From NCBI RefSeq assembly GCF_024347375.1, contig NZ_AP025470.1, positions 2,108,001-2,172,000 of the forward strand: DNA of 64,000 nt, read 5' to 3'. Under the pieces are notes generated by a model that searched no databases, was not told where the DNA came from, and saw only the letters and a program-made list of their open reading frames with translations. The stretch's first letter is position 1. The number at the start of each line of letters is the position of its first letter. Below are positions 8,392-18,681 of this stretch, piece by piece. The translations under genes and the position numbers were made by a program. The DNA is from Vibrio coralliirubri (lineage in GTDB: Bacteria > Pseudomonadota > Gammaproteobacteria > Enterobacterales > Vibrionaceae).

Positions 8392-8725
8392 TAAGCCGCC
8401 GATTCTAAAAGAAAATTTTGAATATGATCGCGCATGAATGAAGCCGTTATTAGTTTTCCGTTCATATTCAGGTCCTCAAAAATAATGGTGTGTTCTGAGC
8501 TTGGTAACGATATGCAACTAAGACAAAGAACACAGAGACGATACAGATCATTAACAAGTTGTTACACGATCATTTTTAGAATGTTATTTTTTGGGATTGG
8601 TACATATTCCGGTAACTTTTAGTTATTTGAGAAATTCATTTGAGATAGTTATATGTCGCTGTTAATGAAATACTAATTGAACAAAAGTGGCAGCAAGGTT
8701 GTATTGAACGGTTCTAGCATCAAAA

Positions 8726-8908
8726 ACTCCCCCTCTAGCTCCCCCTCAAATGATGTTCACCGATCTCTTTAGATTAACGTTCGAGGGGGAGAACATTCTT
8801 TGTCGCTGCACATACAGCTGCACTTTTCATGATCGGTATTCAGTTCTCCCCTTTCCTATTACCAACAAGAGATTGGAGATGTAAATCAAGGGGAGGTTAG
8901 GAGGGGAT
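8726..8908. repeat. 183-bp inverted-repeat element, copy 2
   Basis: This copy has the same ends, length and orientation as the copy at 6183-6365, with scattered substitutions in the middle. The 28 bases to its left (GTTGTATTGAACGGTTCTAG...) also match those left of copy 1, and CACGTGCA follows both on the right, so a larger unit including flanking hydrolase sequence was duplicated. The remainder of 8392-8979 shows no gene. Confidence 0.7.
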
Positions 8909-8979
8909 TAGTAGCTCATTCTCACGTGCATCTGCTCTAGTCGTTTAGGGAGCGGTACAGCACGTAAAAAAGCACTCAC

Positions 8980-9123
8980 TCACTTGGTTTTGCCATACGC
9001 AATTTGCTCACCATCGTGAGATATCGCAATTCCGTACTTAACCGTTGAATCATGAGCCATGGCACCCATGTTACCAAGCGCCATGAATACCAAGAGTGTG
9101 ATGTTTAGAATTAAACGTTTCAT
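8980..9123 (-). pseudogene. 47-residue exported N-terminal remnant of an alpha/beta hydrolase
   Basis: The frame begins MKRLILNITLLVFMALGNMG with a clear signal peptide (cleavage probably after AMA) and continues DSTVKYGIAISHDGEQIAYGKTK before a stop. The segment ISHDGEQIAYGKT is the usual first strand pair of alpha/beta hydrolases, so this looks like the 5' end of the gene family whose 3' ends lie at 6099-6568 and 7091-7175. The second 183-bp element lies 71 bases past the stop codon. It could be translated as a tiny secreted peptide, but a remnant is more likely. Confidence 0.45.
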
Positions 9124-9642
9124 AGTGTCTTTCTACTTACTTTGGAGGGAACACAGAAAGCCCCCCTCTCAATCAATATAGCCACTATAAAGTGTGAAGT
9201 TGTAGACAGATCAATAGCAATTTAGATAAAGAACTCTTCTGTGTTGGTGACTTAACCAACTCATTTCTGCCTCATCGTTAGTCAGTTAAATAAATCAAAA
9301 ATTGTCTAATATTGAAAAGATGCCATAGATTTTCTTATGGATTAACCAAAATTATTTCTAACGATAAACCAAATTTGATAATCCACTGCAGTGCTAGAAT
9401 CTTCAGTTCTAAATACAATAGTCGATATTTCAACAGACAAATCGGACTGTTAGGTGTGCTATATCAAGATGGGGTTGTTTTATGAGAAGTGCTGCCAGCG
9501 CGCTATTACCCCTCGTCGATTTAGCGAGATAAGTCGGTGCGACTGTTTTTTATTAAGGTTTAAAGCCCTTACCTATCAAAAGTAAGGACATCACTAACAT
9601 ATGCCGAACTAGCTAGTGCGTTAATAAGATGGATTTAGTTTA
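9124..9642. other. Gene-poor AT-rich interval
   Basis: No supported gene in 519 bases. A 16-codon frame at 9482-9532 (MRSAASALLPLVDLAR) ends next to a weak hairpin AGTCG-GTG-CGACT with a T run (about 9532-9557); no gene follows on that strand, so I give it no function. The retron operon ends at the right side of this interval without an obvious strong terminator. Confidence 0.4.
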
Positions 9643-10284
9643 TTAGTGTGAGAGGTTGTGACGCCAAGAATGTTCTAAAGCCGTTTGAAACTCCTGTCCA
9701 CAAACACCTGTTAATGCTTCGTCCAGAAAAGATTGCCAGTCATCACCTAACTCATCCTGCATCTGATATAGCTCATCTATTTCTTTCTGTATAGCTCCTA
9801 TCGCTTTTCGTCTGCTGTTGAACAGAGCGCTGTCTCCATTTAGATTGAAGACCCTGATTGTTTCCTCTGCTTTACGCAAGCTCCCCCCTGTTAGACTAGG
9901 GTGCGCGACCACCATACCCGAAGTTAGAAAGAGCAAGTAGTCACTAGGATCATCCTGGTCTGGTTTTAGCAGCTCTGCAATATTGTATTTTCCAGCACCA
10001 GCATCTTTATAGATCCCGCAGCGCCCCCATCCCCCAGTCTTTGAACTATCGCCGCAAGAGCCAAATATATTGGCCCATCTAAATGTCTCCTGAGGGTAAG
10101 CTGTTCGAGTTTTAAAGTGCTCAATGTGTTTACGTTTTAAGTAACACTCACAATATGCACAATACCCATTTTGCATTTTGTCTAACTCAATCCAGATATC
10201 GTCTTTAGGAGCTTCCATCCAATCGTTTTGCCCATGGACGAGACCAGATAAACAATTTGAAGGAAGACGATTCAATTTTCTCAT
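9643..10284 (-). CDS. ptuB: Retron-associated HNH endonuclease, PtuB-like
   Basis: The 213-residue protein has the CxxC...HIEHF...N pattern of the HNH family found with Ec78-type retrons and Septu systems: Cys42-Ala-Tyr-Cys45, His53 and His56 in KHIEHFKTR, and Asn72 in WANIFGSCGDS, with further Cys residues (CGDS, RCGIY) that may bind zinc. In Ec78-like systems PtuB is the effector nuclease that acts with the PtuA ATPase when the retron RT-msDNA complex is disturbed by a phage. Its start overlaps the ptuA stop by 4 bases, so it is the last gene of the operon. Family assignment is from motifs; activity is inferred. Confidence 0.85.
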   Translation of the reverse strand: MRKLNRLPSNCLSGLVHGQNDWMEAPKDDIWIELDKMQNGYCAYCECYLKRKHIEHFKTRTAYPQETFRWANIFGSCGDSSKTGGWGRCGIYKDAGAGKYNIAELLKPDQDDPSDYLLFLTSGMVVAHPSLTGGSLRKAEETIRVFNLNGDSALFNSRRKAIGAIQKEIDELYQMQDELGDDWQSFLDEALTGVCGQEFQTALEHSWRHNLSH

Positions 10285-11963
10285 TCGCCAGTTCTCTTCT
10301 TCTCGATGGCTTTTTTAGCTTTAAGTTTCATTTCCTGAATTCTAATTAAGCTATCGCATTTTTTTTTCTCAGAACTTGTTTCACCGAAGTGTTTGCGTAT
10401 ATCTTCATATAGAGCTTGTGCTTCGGCATTATCATAGTAATGACCACTGATTAAAAGAGATTCAAATTTAGCGAGCCAATGGGCTTCTTCTATACGTTGA
10501 GGAGTGGCAAAAGTCCCCATGAGCTGCTCCAAAACATCGGAATTGATGATTCCCTTGGTTTGAAAGTCGGGAGCGTCTATGAGAGTCCTACCTTCTGTGT
10601 CTGTACCTTCAAAAATTCTGATATTATTTTTATCAACAGTAGATAGAACTAACGGGCTATGTGTTGTAACAATAAATTGAATGTTAGGGAAACAAGCTTG
10701 AAGGTCTAATAAAACGTCCTGTTGCCATTTAGGGTGCAAATGCAGCTCGATTTCATCGATTAGGACAACCCCTTGTCCCTCAAGTGGGTTATCAAGTTTG
10801 GGATTTAACATGACTAAGCGACGAACTAAGTCAGATACCAGTCCTAAGAACGTGCGTTGTCCGTCAGAAAGCTGTTCAATAGTTATGTCTATGGAATCAT
10901 TTTTTACTAAAACGACGTCTGACCCTGTACTTGTATCAACCCACATATCACTAATGCTTGGAATGACACGACAAATCGCTTGGACGACGATTTGTTTTGT
11001 TTGTGCGTCTGTTAGCACCTGATTAATACTAGCGGACTTCAGTGTAGCTAAAGCATCATTCAGCTGAACCTTTGTCTGTTGAAGAATAGGCTCAAGCGAC
11101 AGGATTCCACTGTCAACAGAAGACTCTAGATCCTTAACTTGCTGCTTCAGTGCTTCAATTTCGTTTGATTTATCATTTACTGACTTTTTATGAAGAGCTA
11201 CAAACCATTCTACAAAATGCTCGAACTTGCCTGAACCAGTAAGAGCAGAGTTGTATGCGTCAAAACGTTCTTCTCGAAGTGAGACATTATCCTTATTTAA
11301 GCGAGATAGTGCGTGAGAACGCTCTATAGAATAAAAGGCGCACAAAGGGAGATTTACTACATTATTATTATTAACAATACGGAAAACATTAGAAAGCTCT
11401 CGAAGGTTCTTTACATCGCTATCTCGCCTTTCAGAAGCTCCAAGACTTGCTCTTGATAAGCGTGCAGTTAGCCGCTTTAACCCAGAGCCGTATTCAAATT
11501 CTGTTAACACATCAGTGTAAGAGTTATCGGAGTCTCTTCTAATGTCATACAGTTCACTCAATCGCTGACCAGCACCTTCTTCCTTAAGAATATTTGCATT
11601 AATCCAACTTAACGTTTTGGATATGGCATTAAGAATTGCGGTTTTACCTTGACCATTATTACCGATGATTACGGTCAGATCTGGCTCAAAAAACATACGT
11701 AAGTTTTTAAATCGACGAAAATCAAATAGTTCAAGGCTTGCTAAATGTAGCTTGTTTTGGGGCACAAAGATGTCAGGAGTGTCAGAACTATTGTTCTCAA
11801 TGTACTTAACACATTGCAATAGGTAATGATTGGCTAGCTCCTCATCTATAGCGACACTATCTAGACCATGAGCATAATTTTGATAAAGCTGAAAGGTTGG
11901 GAGTAGCTCATTTTTCCTAGCTCTTCGCTCTAGCTCTTTGGTATTTTTTGTTTTGCTAGTCAT
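10281..11963 (-). CDS. ptuA: Retron-associated ATPase, PtuA-like
   Basis: The 560-residue protein is an ABC/SMC-type ATPase of the OLD-like AAA group. Walker A is GNNGQGKT (101-108), a signature-like QLSDGQRT is at 365-372, Walker B is LIDEIELHLHP (401-411) and a switch region TTHSP is near 433. A coiled-coil-like stretch (about 260-320) separates the ATPase halves. In retron Ec78 and Septu, PtuA forms a ring-like assembly that holds PtuB. The first 70 residues (FQLYQNYAHGLDSVAIDEE) are typical of the retron-linked version. It overlaps the RT gene by 8 bases and ptuB by 4, so the three are co-translated. Confidence 0.87.
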   Translation of the reverse strand: MTSKTKNTKELERRARKNELLPTFQLYQNYAHGLDSVAIDEELANHYLLQCVKYIENNSSDTPDIFVPQNKLHLASLELFDFRRFKNLRMFFEPDLTVIIGNNGQGKTAILNAISKTLSWINANILKEEGAGQRLSELYDIRRDSDNSYTDVLTEFEYGSGLKRLTARLSRASLGASERRDSDVKNLRELSNVFRIVNNNNVVNLPLCAFYSIERSHALSRLNKDNVSLREERFDAYNSALTGSGKFEHFVEWFVALHKKSVNDKSNEIEALKQQVKDLESSVDSGILSLEPILQQTKVQLNDALATLKSASINQVLTDAQTKQIVVQAICRVIPSISDMWVDTSTGSDVVLVKNDSIDITIEQLSDGQRTFLGLVSDLVRRLVMLNPKLDNPLEGQGVVLIDEIELHLHPKWQQDVLLDLQACFPNIQFIVTTHSPLVLSTVDKNNIRIFEGTDTEGRTLIDAPDFQTKGIINSDVLEQLMGTFATPQRIEEAHWLAKFESLLISGHYYDNAEAQALYEDIRKHFGETSSEKKKCDSLIRIQEMKLKAKKAIEKKRTGE

Positions 11964-12897
11964 GACTTGCCTCGTAGATCCGTTGAATTAACTCACTAGT
12001 ATATTTGATTTTTAGTCGGGTGATAAAAACTGGCTCAATATGCTGAGCGAAGGCTAATAGTCCTTGTAAGTGACGGATATCCGAGCTATCTAAAAGATTA
12101 TACTTAAATTGATTTATTAGATGTTTGATGTATCGCTTACGTTCTCTACCTAAAGAGAGCTTCCTTTCATTGCTAAGTGTAATACCTGTAACATGTCGGT
12201 TATGCGCACGCGATGAAAAAGCCGTTTTGCTGTGGTTTAACTTAAGGTTGTACGAGAAGTACTCTACTAATAGCTGTTGGATAGAAGGAACTATAGTATG
12301 GAGAATATTTTTCTCGTTGGTTGAGAATGTCAAATCATCAGCATATCTTGTATAAGTTATTTTTTGATCGTTGCAGACATTGGTCATAAAACGGTCAAAT
12401 TCATAGAGACAGAAGTTAGATATACTTGGCGAAGTAGGAGCGCCAACACTCAACACCAGTTTACCGAGTTTCGTCTTGCTTGGGCACCAAAAGATAAGCT
12501 TCTCAACAAGTCTCTTTTCTTGATCGGTAAACTTTGGTGTGTCAGCTGTACAACTATCTACACTTTGCCAAAAGATGGCAGGGGTTATAGAGTTGAAAAA
12601 GTTTTCAAAGTCCGTTTTCAGTAGATAATTGTTCCGAACATGGGACAAAGCATTTTCTCTGATGCCCTTTCCCTCACTATATGCCATAGCCATATGATGT
12701 ACAGGGAAAGTATATATAGCCAAAAATGCCCTCTGATACTCTTTAAGCTCTTTAGATGGCTGGGCTATGACCCTATGTCCATGTGACCTTTTTGGGATCT
12801 TGTATACACGATATTTACTTGGGGCGTCCATCAAAAAACGTATGACTTCAGACTCACTTTTTCTTAGGTGCCCTGCTAGTTGCTTTACTAAGTTCAT
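11956..12897 (-). CDS. Retron reverse transcriptase (Ec78-like)
   Basis: The 313-residue protein carries the diagnostic retron RT motifs: NALSH (82-86, the NAxxH box), LKTDFENFF with catalytic Asp96, GAPTSPSISN (152-161), catalytic YADD (185-188) and VTG (236-238) in the thumb-side region. Retron RTs use a structured RNA (msr-msd) as primer and template to make a branched RNA-DNA hybrid. The matching RNA lies immediately upstream at 12946-13112. It is the first protein gene of the operon RT-ptuA-ptuB, the Ec78 (type I-A-like) arrangement. Length is normal and no catalytic residue is missing. Confidence 0.93.
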   Translation of the reverse strand: MNLVKQLAGHLRKSESEVIRFLMDAPSKYRVYKIPKRSHGHRVIAQPSKELKEYQRAFLAIYTFPVHHMAMAYSEGKGIRENALSHVRNNYLLKTDFENFFNSITPAIFWQSVDSCTADTPKFTDQEKRLVEKLIFWCPSKTKLGKLVLSVGAPTSPSISNFCLYEFDRFMTNVCNDQKITYTRYADDLTFSTNEKNILHTIVPSIQQLLVEYFSYNLKLNHSKTAFSSRAHNRHVTGITLSNERKLSLGRERKRYIKHLINQFKYNLLDSSDIRHLQGLLAFAQHIEPVFITRLKIKYTSELIQRIYEASHD

Positions 12898-12908
12898 AAA
12901 CCTCTCAA

Positions 12909-12944
12909 CAAAAAAAGCCCAAAAGTACTAATACTCTTGGGCTT
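12909..12944 (-). terminator. Terminator-like hairpin between msr-msd and the RT gene
   Basis: On the minus strand AAGCCCAA and TTTGGGCTT form a stem enclosing a smaller GAGTA/TACT pairing, followed by seven T residues (12909-12915). The RT start codon follows 11 bases later. It would limit read-through from the msr-msd RNA into the RT-ptuA-ptuB genes. Confidence 0.75.
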
Positions 12945-12945
12945 A

Positions 12946-13112
12946 GCTCTTTACTAGAGACAGCGAAATGTACTTACTTCTTCGCAGCCTAAAGGAGGAA
13001 CGAGTTTAGGCTGCGAAGAAGTAAGTACATTTCGCAACTAATCCCGTTCAATAAGTTAGAGTCTGGCTAATCACCCGACTAGACGTAATTCGTCTTAAGC
13101 TAAAGAGCACTG
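12946..13112 (-). ncRNA. Retron msr-msd RNA (predicted)
   Basis: Reading the minus strand, the a1 arm GCTCTTTA (13108-13101) can pair with the a2 arm TAAAGAGC (12953-12946). Right after a1 comes AGC, whose G is the expected branching guanosine. Two small msr hairpins follow (AGACG/CGTCT at 13095-13081, and AGTCGGG/CCAGACT at 13080-13060). The msd is a 31-bp perfect stem (13035-13005 with 12993-12963) closed by an 11-nt loop, which would give an msDNA of roughly 75-80 nt. Position directly upstream of the RT gene, order of parts and a1/a2 pairing all fit a retron. Exact ends need mapping. Confidence 0.85.
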
Positions 13113-13114
13113 TA

Positions 13115-13143
13115 ATGTTACTCCAACCCTTTATGTTTAACAA
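13115..13143 (-). promoter_or_regulatory. Candidate promoter of the retron
   Basis: On the minus strand, -35 TTGTTA (13143-13138) and -10 TAACAT (13120-13115) are 17 bases apart; transcription would start only a few bases before the a1 arm of the msr-msd RNA. This spacing supports it, though the hexamers are only moderate matches. The bases from 13144 to 13314 show no gene. Confidence 0.55.
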
Positions 13144-13314
13144 TGCTTGTTAGTAGGTTAAGTGAACATAGCCCTAGTTATTCAGTAATCGTCACTATCA
13201 ATACAGAGTACTAAGCTAACTGACTTTCCCTTGCCTGTAGTTATTCTTGAAATGCTAATTTAGTAAAGTTGCTGGATTTAACTGTCCAATAACGAGTTAG
13301 TAAACAACCAAAAC

Positions 13315-13348
13315 AAAAAGGCCTCGCAATGCGAGGCCTTTGATTTTT
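13315..13348. terminator. Strong bidirectional terminator after pheT
   Basis: AAGGCCTCGC and GCGAGGCCTT form a 10-bp stem with a 3-nt loop, with T runs on both strands. It ends the pheS-pheT transcript and insulates it from the retron. Confidence 0.9.
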
Positions 13349-13365
13349 CTATCTATCAGAAGAGA

Positions 13366-15771
13366 TTAGTCGCGAAGTGCTGCGCCGAATTTCTCTGAGA
13401 TTGAAGCTACGATAGCATCTACTGAACCAGCGATGTCTGCATCTTCAAGTGTGCGCTCTACAGACTGTAGAGTCAGTGCGATAGCTAGGCTCTTCTTGCC
13501 TTCTTCTACGCCCTTACCTACGTAAACGTCGAACAGTTTAGCGTCTGTTAGGAATTCGCCACCAGCTGCGATACACGCTTCTACGATGTCGCCAGAAGCG
13601 ACTGCTTCGTCAACAACAACCGCGATATCACGACGGTTTGCAGGGAACTTAGATACTGCTACTGCTTCTGGAAGCACGCGAGTGTTGATAGCTGCCCATT
13701 CGATTTCGAATACGATAGTGCGGCCGTTAAGACCAAACTTACGCTCTAGTTCTGGGTGAACAGTACCAATGATACCCACTTCTTTGCCGTCTACTACGAT
13801 AGCCGCAGTTTGACCTGGGTGAAGTGCTGGGTGCTTCGCTGCTTTGAAGCTGTATGCGATTTCGTTTGCAGAAAGCTCAAGAACTGCTTCTAGGTCACCT
13901 TTAAGATCGAAGAAATCTACAGTGTTAGTTGCAATGTCCCAGTGCTCTTCGCCACGAGTACCAGAGATAACGCCCGCAAGCATCATTTCTTGGCGCATGC
14001 CGTTTTCAGCTGTTGCTTCAGGGATGAAACGTAGGCCTGATTCGAATAGACGAACGCGAGACTGTTGACGCTTCTGGTTGTGAACAACTGTGTTTAGTAG
14101 ACCTTGGATTAGGCCAAGACGCATTGCTGACATGTCCGCAGAGATTGGGAATGGCAGGATTAGCGGCTCAACACCAGGTACAACAAGCTTTTGCTGTTCT
14201 GGTTCTACGAAGCTGTATGTGATTGCTTCGTGGTAGCCACGGTCTACAAGAAGGTCACGAACGCGCTTAAGCGGTTGGTTAGCTTCTTTGTGGTCATTCA
14301 TTTTAAGTGCCGCTTTAGGCGCTTGGTTTGGAATGTTATCGTAACCGTAGATACGACCTACTTCTTCAATTAGGTCTTGCTCGATTGCGATATCAAAACG
14401 CCAAGATGGAGACGTTGCCGTCCAACCAGCTTCTGTCGTCTCCGTATCTTCTACAACAGAAACAGTACAACCTAGGCGAGTAAGAATTTCCACTACGTCT
14501 GTAGATGGGATTTCGTGACCTAGTAGGCTGTCTAGCTTAGCGCGACGTAGAGCAACTACGTTTGCTTTAGGAAGATCAGCTTCAGATTCGCTGCCGTTTA
14601 CTGGCGCAACTTCACCACCACAGATTTCAACTAGAAGCTGTGTTGCACGCTCCATTGCTGCTGCTTGTAGCGTTGAATCAACACCACGTTCGAAACGTAA
14701 AGAAGAATCAGTATGAAGGCCGTAAGCACGTGCGCGACCACGGATGTGATCCGGTGCGAAGAATGCTGCTTCAAGAAGAACGTCAGTTGTTTCAGTAGTA
14801 ACACCTGAATCTTGACCGCCAAAGATACCAGCGATTGCTAGTGCTTTGTTGTGGTCAGCGATAACAAGGGTGTTGCTGTTTAGTTCAGCTTCGTTGCCAT
14901 CTAGAAGTGTTAGTTTTTCGCCCTGCTCTGCTAGACGAACCACGATACCGCCTTCGATCTTAGCTAGATCAAATGCGTGCATTGGTTGGCCTTGCTCTAG
15001 CATCACGTAGTTTGTGATGTCTACAACTGGGTCGATTGAACGGATACCACAACGGCGCAGTTTTTCTTGCATCCAGATTGGAGATTCCGCTTTCACGTTT
15101 ACGTTCTTAACCACACGGCCAAGGTAACGTGGACAAGCATCAGTTGCTTTGATTTCAACAGATACTGTGTCTTCAATGCTTGTTGCAACAGCTTCAACTG
15201 TTGGCTCTGTAACGTCTGCGCGGTTTAGTACGCCAACTTCACGAGCAAGGCCACGGATGCTGAAGCAGTCTGCGCGGTTTGCTGTTAGGTCTACGTCGAT
15301 AGTTACGTCGTTAAGCTCTAGAAGCTCACGAACGTCCATACCTAGCGTTGTGCCTTCTGGTAGCTCAAGGATGCCGTCAGACTCTACGTCGATACCTAGC
15401 TCAGAGAAAGAACAAAGCATGCCGTGCGATGGAACGCCACGTAGTTTTGCTTTCTTGATTTTGAAGTCACCAGGAAGTACTGCGCCAACTGTTGCTACTG
15501 CTACCGTTAGGCCAAGACGACAGTTAGATGCACCACAAACGATGTCTAAAAGTTCTTCTTCGCCGATATCAATTTTTGTAACTTGTAGTTTGTCTGCGTC
15601 TGGGTGCTGACCGCACTCAACCACTTTACCTACTTTAACGCCGGTGAATTCACCAGCAACAGGTTCTACATCGTCAACTTCCAAACCAGCCATAGTGATT
15701 TGGTGAGCTAGCTCTTCGCTGTTAATTGCAGGTTTAACCCACTCGCGTAGCCAAGATTCACTGAATTTCAT
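13366..15771 (-). CDS. pheT: Phenylalanine--tRNA ligase beta subunit
   Basis: The 801-residue protein is full length (E. coli PheT is 795). It starts [12 protein letters not shown], has the N-terminal tRNA-binding EMAP-like domain ([18 protein letters not shown]), the B3/B4 editing region, the B5 domain and the C-terminal anticodon-binding domain ([13 protein letters not shown]). With PheS it forms the alpha2-beta2 enzyme that charges tRNA-Phe in the cytoplasm; the beta subunit binds tRNA and edits Tyr-tRNA-Phe. It lies 18 bases downstream of pheS in one operon, and a strong terminator follows. Confidence 0.98.
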   Translation of the reverse strand: MKFSESWLREWVKPAINSEELAHQITMAGLEVDDVEPVAGEFTGVKVGKVVECGQHPDADKLQVTKIDIGEEELLDIVCGASNCRLGLTVAVATVGAVLPGDFKIKKAKLRGVPSHGMLCSFSELGIDVESDGILELPEGTTLGMDVRELLELNDVTIDVDLTANRADCFSIRGLAREVGVLNRADVTEPTVEAVATSIEDTVSVEIKATDACPRYLGRVVKNVNVKAESPIWMQEKLRRCGIRSIDPVVDITNYVMLEQGQPMHAFDLAKIEGGIVVRLAEQGEKLTLLDGNEAELNSNTLVIADHNKALAIAGIFGGQDSGVTTETTDVLLEAAFFAPDHIRGRARAYGLHTDSSLRFERGVDSTLQAAAMERATQLLVEICGGEVAPVNGSESEADLPKANVVALRRAKLDSLLGHEIPSTDVVEILTRLGCTVSVVEDTETTEAGWTATSPSWRFDIAIEQDLIEEVGRIYGYDNIPNQAPKAALKMNDHKEANQPLKRVRDLLVDRGYHEAITYSFVEPEQQKLVVPGVEPLILPFPISADMSAMRLGLIQGLLNTVVHNQKRQQSRVRLFESGLRFIPEATAENGMRQEMMLAGVISGTRGEEHWDIATNTVDFFDLKGDLEAVLELSANEIAYSFKAAKHPALHPGQTAAIVVDGKEVGIIGTVHPELERKFGLNGRTIVFEIEWAAINTRVLPEAVAVSKFPANRRDIAVVVDEAVASGDIVEACIAAGGEFLTDAKLFDVYVGKGVEEGKKSLAIALTLQSVERTLEDADIAGSVDAIVASISEKFGAALRD

Positions 15772-15789
15772 AGTTTTGACTGCCCCGGA

Positions 15790-16875
<1,086 letters not shown>

Positions 16876-16899
16876 TTAAAAGAGCAAGTTATTGACTAA

Positions 16900-17073
16900 A
16901 AACACGGCAAATTTAACGTTAGGAATCAGAAATTCATTCAAATCAGCAAAATCAAAGAGAAACGGATACATAAACGTCACCAAGTGAGACAGTTTGATTA
17001 CATTCAGCGAACCTTAGCTGAGGCTGTGATGTTAACAAGACAAGAGGTAGAAGAAGGATTAGGACAGACATAA
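16900..17073 (+). other. Open frame without start codon between pheS and the helicase operon
   Basis: A 57-codon frame bounded by stops ends QRTLAEAVMLTRQEVEEGLG. It has the look of a coding fragment but no ATG with ribosome-binding site; it overlaps the upstream side of the pheST promoter region. It may be the eroded end of an earlier gene at this insertion site. No function assigned. Confidence 0.2.
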
Positions 17074-17191
17074 GAAACTAAGGAGCGAGGTTTAAGGCCA
17101 TTGCTCATATGAAAAAAACGACAAAGAGGTTATAAACTTAAAGTGACTCCAAATATTACCCCAAACTACAACATTGAATAACCACATTTTT

Positions 17192-17221
17192 TTGCAGACT
17201 TTAATAGAGATTTAATATATA
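17192..17221 (+). promoter_or_regulatory. Candidate promoter of helicase-DarT-ARH operon
   Basis: TTGCAG (17192-17197) and TATATA (17216-17221) are separated by 18 bases in very AT-rich sequence, 33 bases before the first start codon. AAAGGA precedes the ATG at 17254. No other promoter is needed for the three overlapping genes. Confidence 0.55.
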
Positions 17222-17253
17222 AGTTGCATATCAATTAAAGGACAGCAACATAT

Positions 17254-18681
17254 ATGAAAACGTTACAGTCAGTATCCCCAACCGATGAGCAACTAAAACT
17301 AATGGTTCGTCCTCGTCCAGGAACACTAATAATTCGGGGGGCAGCAGGTAGTGGTAAAACTACAACATCCATATTAATGATGAAATTATCTATAGGGTAC
17401 TTTCTCGAAGAGTTCGCAAGACAAAATATTCAGCAGTGCATTAACATCCGTATTTTCACCTTTAACAAAACTCTTGCGGCATACGTTAACGATCTAGTGC
17501 AAACCGAGTCTCATTTAGCTCAGTCAATAAAAGATAAAAAGCTGAATATTGAAGTTTCAACACTAGCTAAATATATGCGAAGGCGAATCAATGGCCATGT
17601 GTCCATTTTGAGCTTTAGCCCTCAATCAAACTTAATTCAAATGTTTGGTTCTCAGATACCTTTAGATAATCAGTTCCTTGTCGATGAAGTAGAGTACTTA
17701 CTTGGGAAGCTCGACGAAGACAAACTCGAAAGCTATATCGACATGGAGAGAACTGGCCGAGGTACAACACCGAGAGTTGACCGCCAACTTCGACGACAAA
17801 TTTTAGATCAAGTAGTTTATCCATATTGCAAAGAAAAGAAGAAACGAGGACAACTCGATTGGAACGACATCGCTGTCTTATTTTCAAAGTCGAAGATTGA
17901 CGATATTCACATAGCGATCGTCGATGAAGCACAAGACTTCTCAGCAAACCAATTAAAAGCCATAACTATGCAATTAGCAGACGAGAACTTCACAACAATC
18001 GTCCTTGATAGTAATCAGAAAATATACAAACGAGGGTTTACTTGGCGGGAAGCAGGAATAAATACGTCAAACGCTCGATACGCAAGACTCGAGTTCAACT
18101 ACAGAAATACCGTCGAAATTGCACATTTTGCGAGTAAATTAATTGAGAATGCCGGAATAACTATAGACGATGATGGGACATTACCAATACTGGATGCCAT
18201 TAAGCGCCACGGTGAGACCCCTATTCTTCTAGAGGGTAAATTTAGTCAACAAATGGAATACGTTCTTGATTATATTGATAGTAAAGTCGATTTAAATAAC
18301 GAAACCGTGGGCTTCTTGCATGCAAAAGGCGGGGGTTGGTTTAGCGGAACAAAGCAAATGCTAACGGCAAAAGGGTTAGACTTCGTAGAAATTTCAGGTG
18401 AAAGTGAGTGGCCCCCGCTAGACACTAATATTGCACTGTCAACAATTCACTCGGCTAAGGGCTTAGAATTCGATCATGTGTTCATTCTAGGCTTAGAAGG
18501 TCGCCATTTTAGCTTCGGCACAGCCGATAGTGAAGATGCCGATTATTCTTCAACAGTGAAACTGTTATCGATGGGGATAACTAGAGCTAAAGAGAACGTC
18601 ATCCTAGGCTACAAAATAGATAGCAGACCAACATTTATTGACCACTTAAGTGAAGCAACTTACAACAAGGTGACTTTGTGA
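17254..18681 (+). CDS. Superfamily 1 (UvrD/Rep-like) DNA helicase-type ATPase
   Basis: The 475-residue protein has the SF1A set in order: Walker A GAAGSGKT (29-36), motif Ia TFNKTLAAYV (69-78), Walker B VDEAQD (223-228), motif III/IV region LDSNQKIYKR (251-260), motif V STIHSAKGLEFDHVFI (396-411) and motif VI MGITRAKENV (440-449). It is shorter than UvrD (about 720) and lacks the large 1B/2B domains, like the small UvrD-like ATPases found in many defence loci. It is the first gene of a three-gene operon; its stop overlaps the GTG start of the DarT-like gene. In the operon it may sense or remodel DNA; that role is inferred. Confidence 0.85.
   Translation: MKTLQSVSPTDEQLKLMVRPRPGTLIIRGAAGSGKTTTSILMMKLSIGYFLEEFARQNIQQCINIRIFTFNKTLAAYVNDLVQTESHLAQSIKDKKLNIEVSTLAKYMRRRINGHVSILSFSPQSNLIQMFGSQIPLDNQFLVDEVEYLLGKLDEDKLESYIDMERTGRGTTPRVDRQLRRQILDQVVYPYCKEKKKRGQLDWNDIAVLFSKSKIDDIHIAIVDEAQDFSANQLKAITMQLADENFTTIVLDSNQKIYKRGFTWREAGINTSNARYARLEFNYRNTVEIAHFASKLIENAGITIDDDGTLPILDAIKRHGETPILLEGKFSQQMEYVLDYIDSKVDLNNETVGFLHAKGGGWFSGTKQMLTAKGLDFVEISGESEWPPLDTNIALSTIHSAKGLEFDHVFILGLEGRHFSFGTADSEDADYSSTVKLLSMGITRAKENVILGYKIDSRPTFIDHLSEATYNKVTL

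Noticed and set aside
9482..9557. 16-codon frame followed by a small hairpin with T run, considered as an attenuator leader
   Set aside because: No gene follows on the plus strand, the stem is only 5 bp and the residues show no amino-acid run.
13144..13314. Searched for a second retron RNA or a small gene between the retron promoter and the pheT terminator
   Set aside because: No supported frame, hairpin or repeat was found.
14191..14373. Short open frames on the strand opposite pheT and pheS
   Set aside because: All lie inside well-conserved synthetase genes and have no independent evidence.
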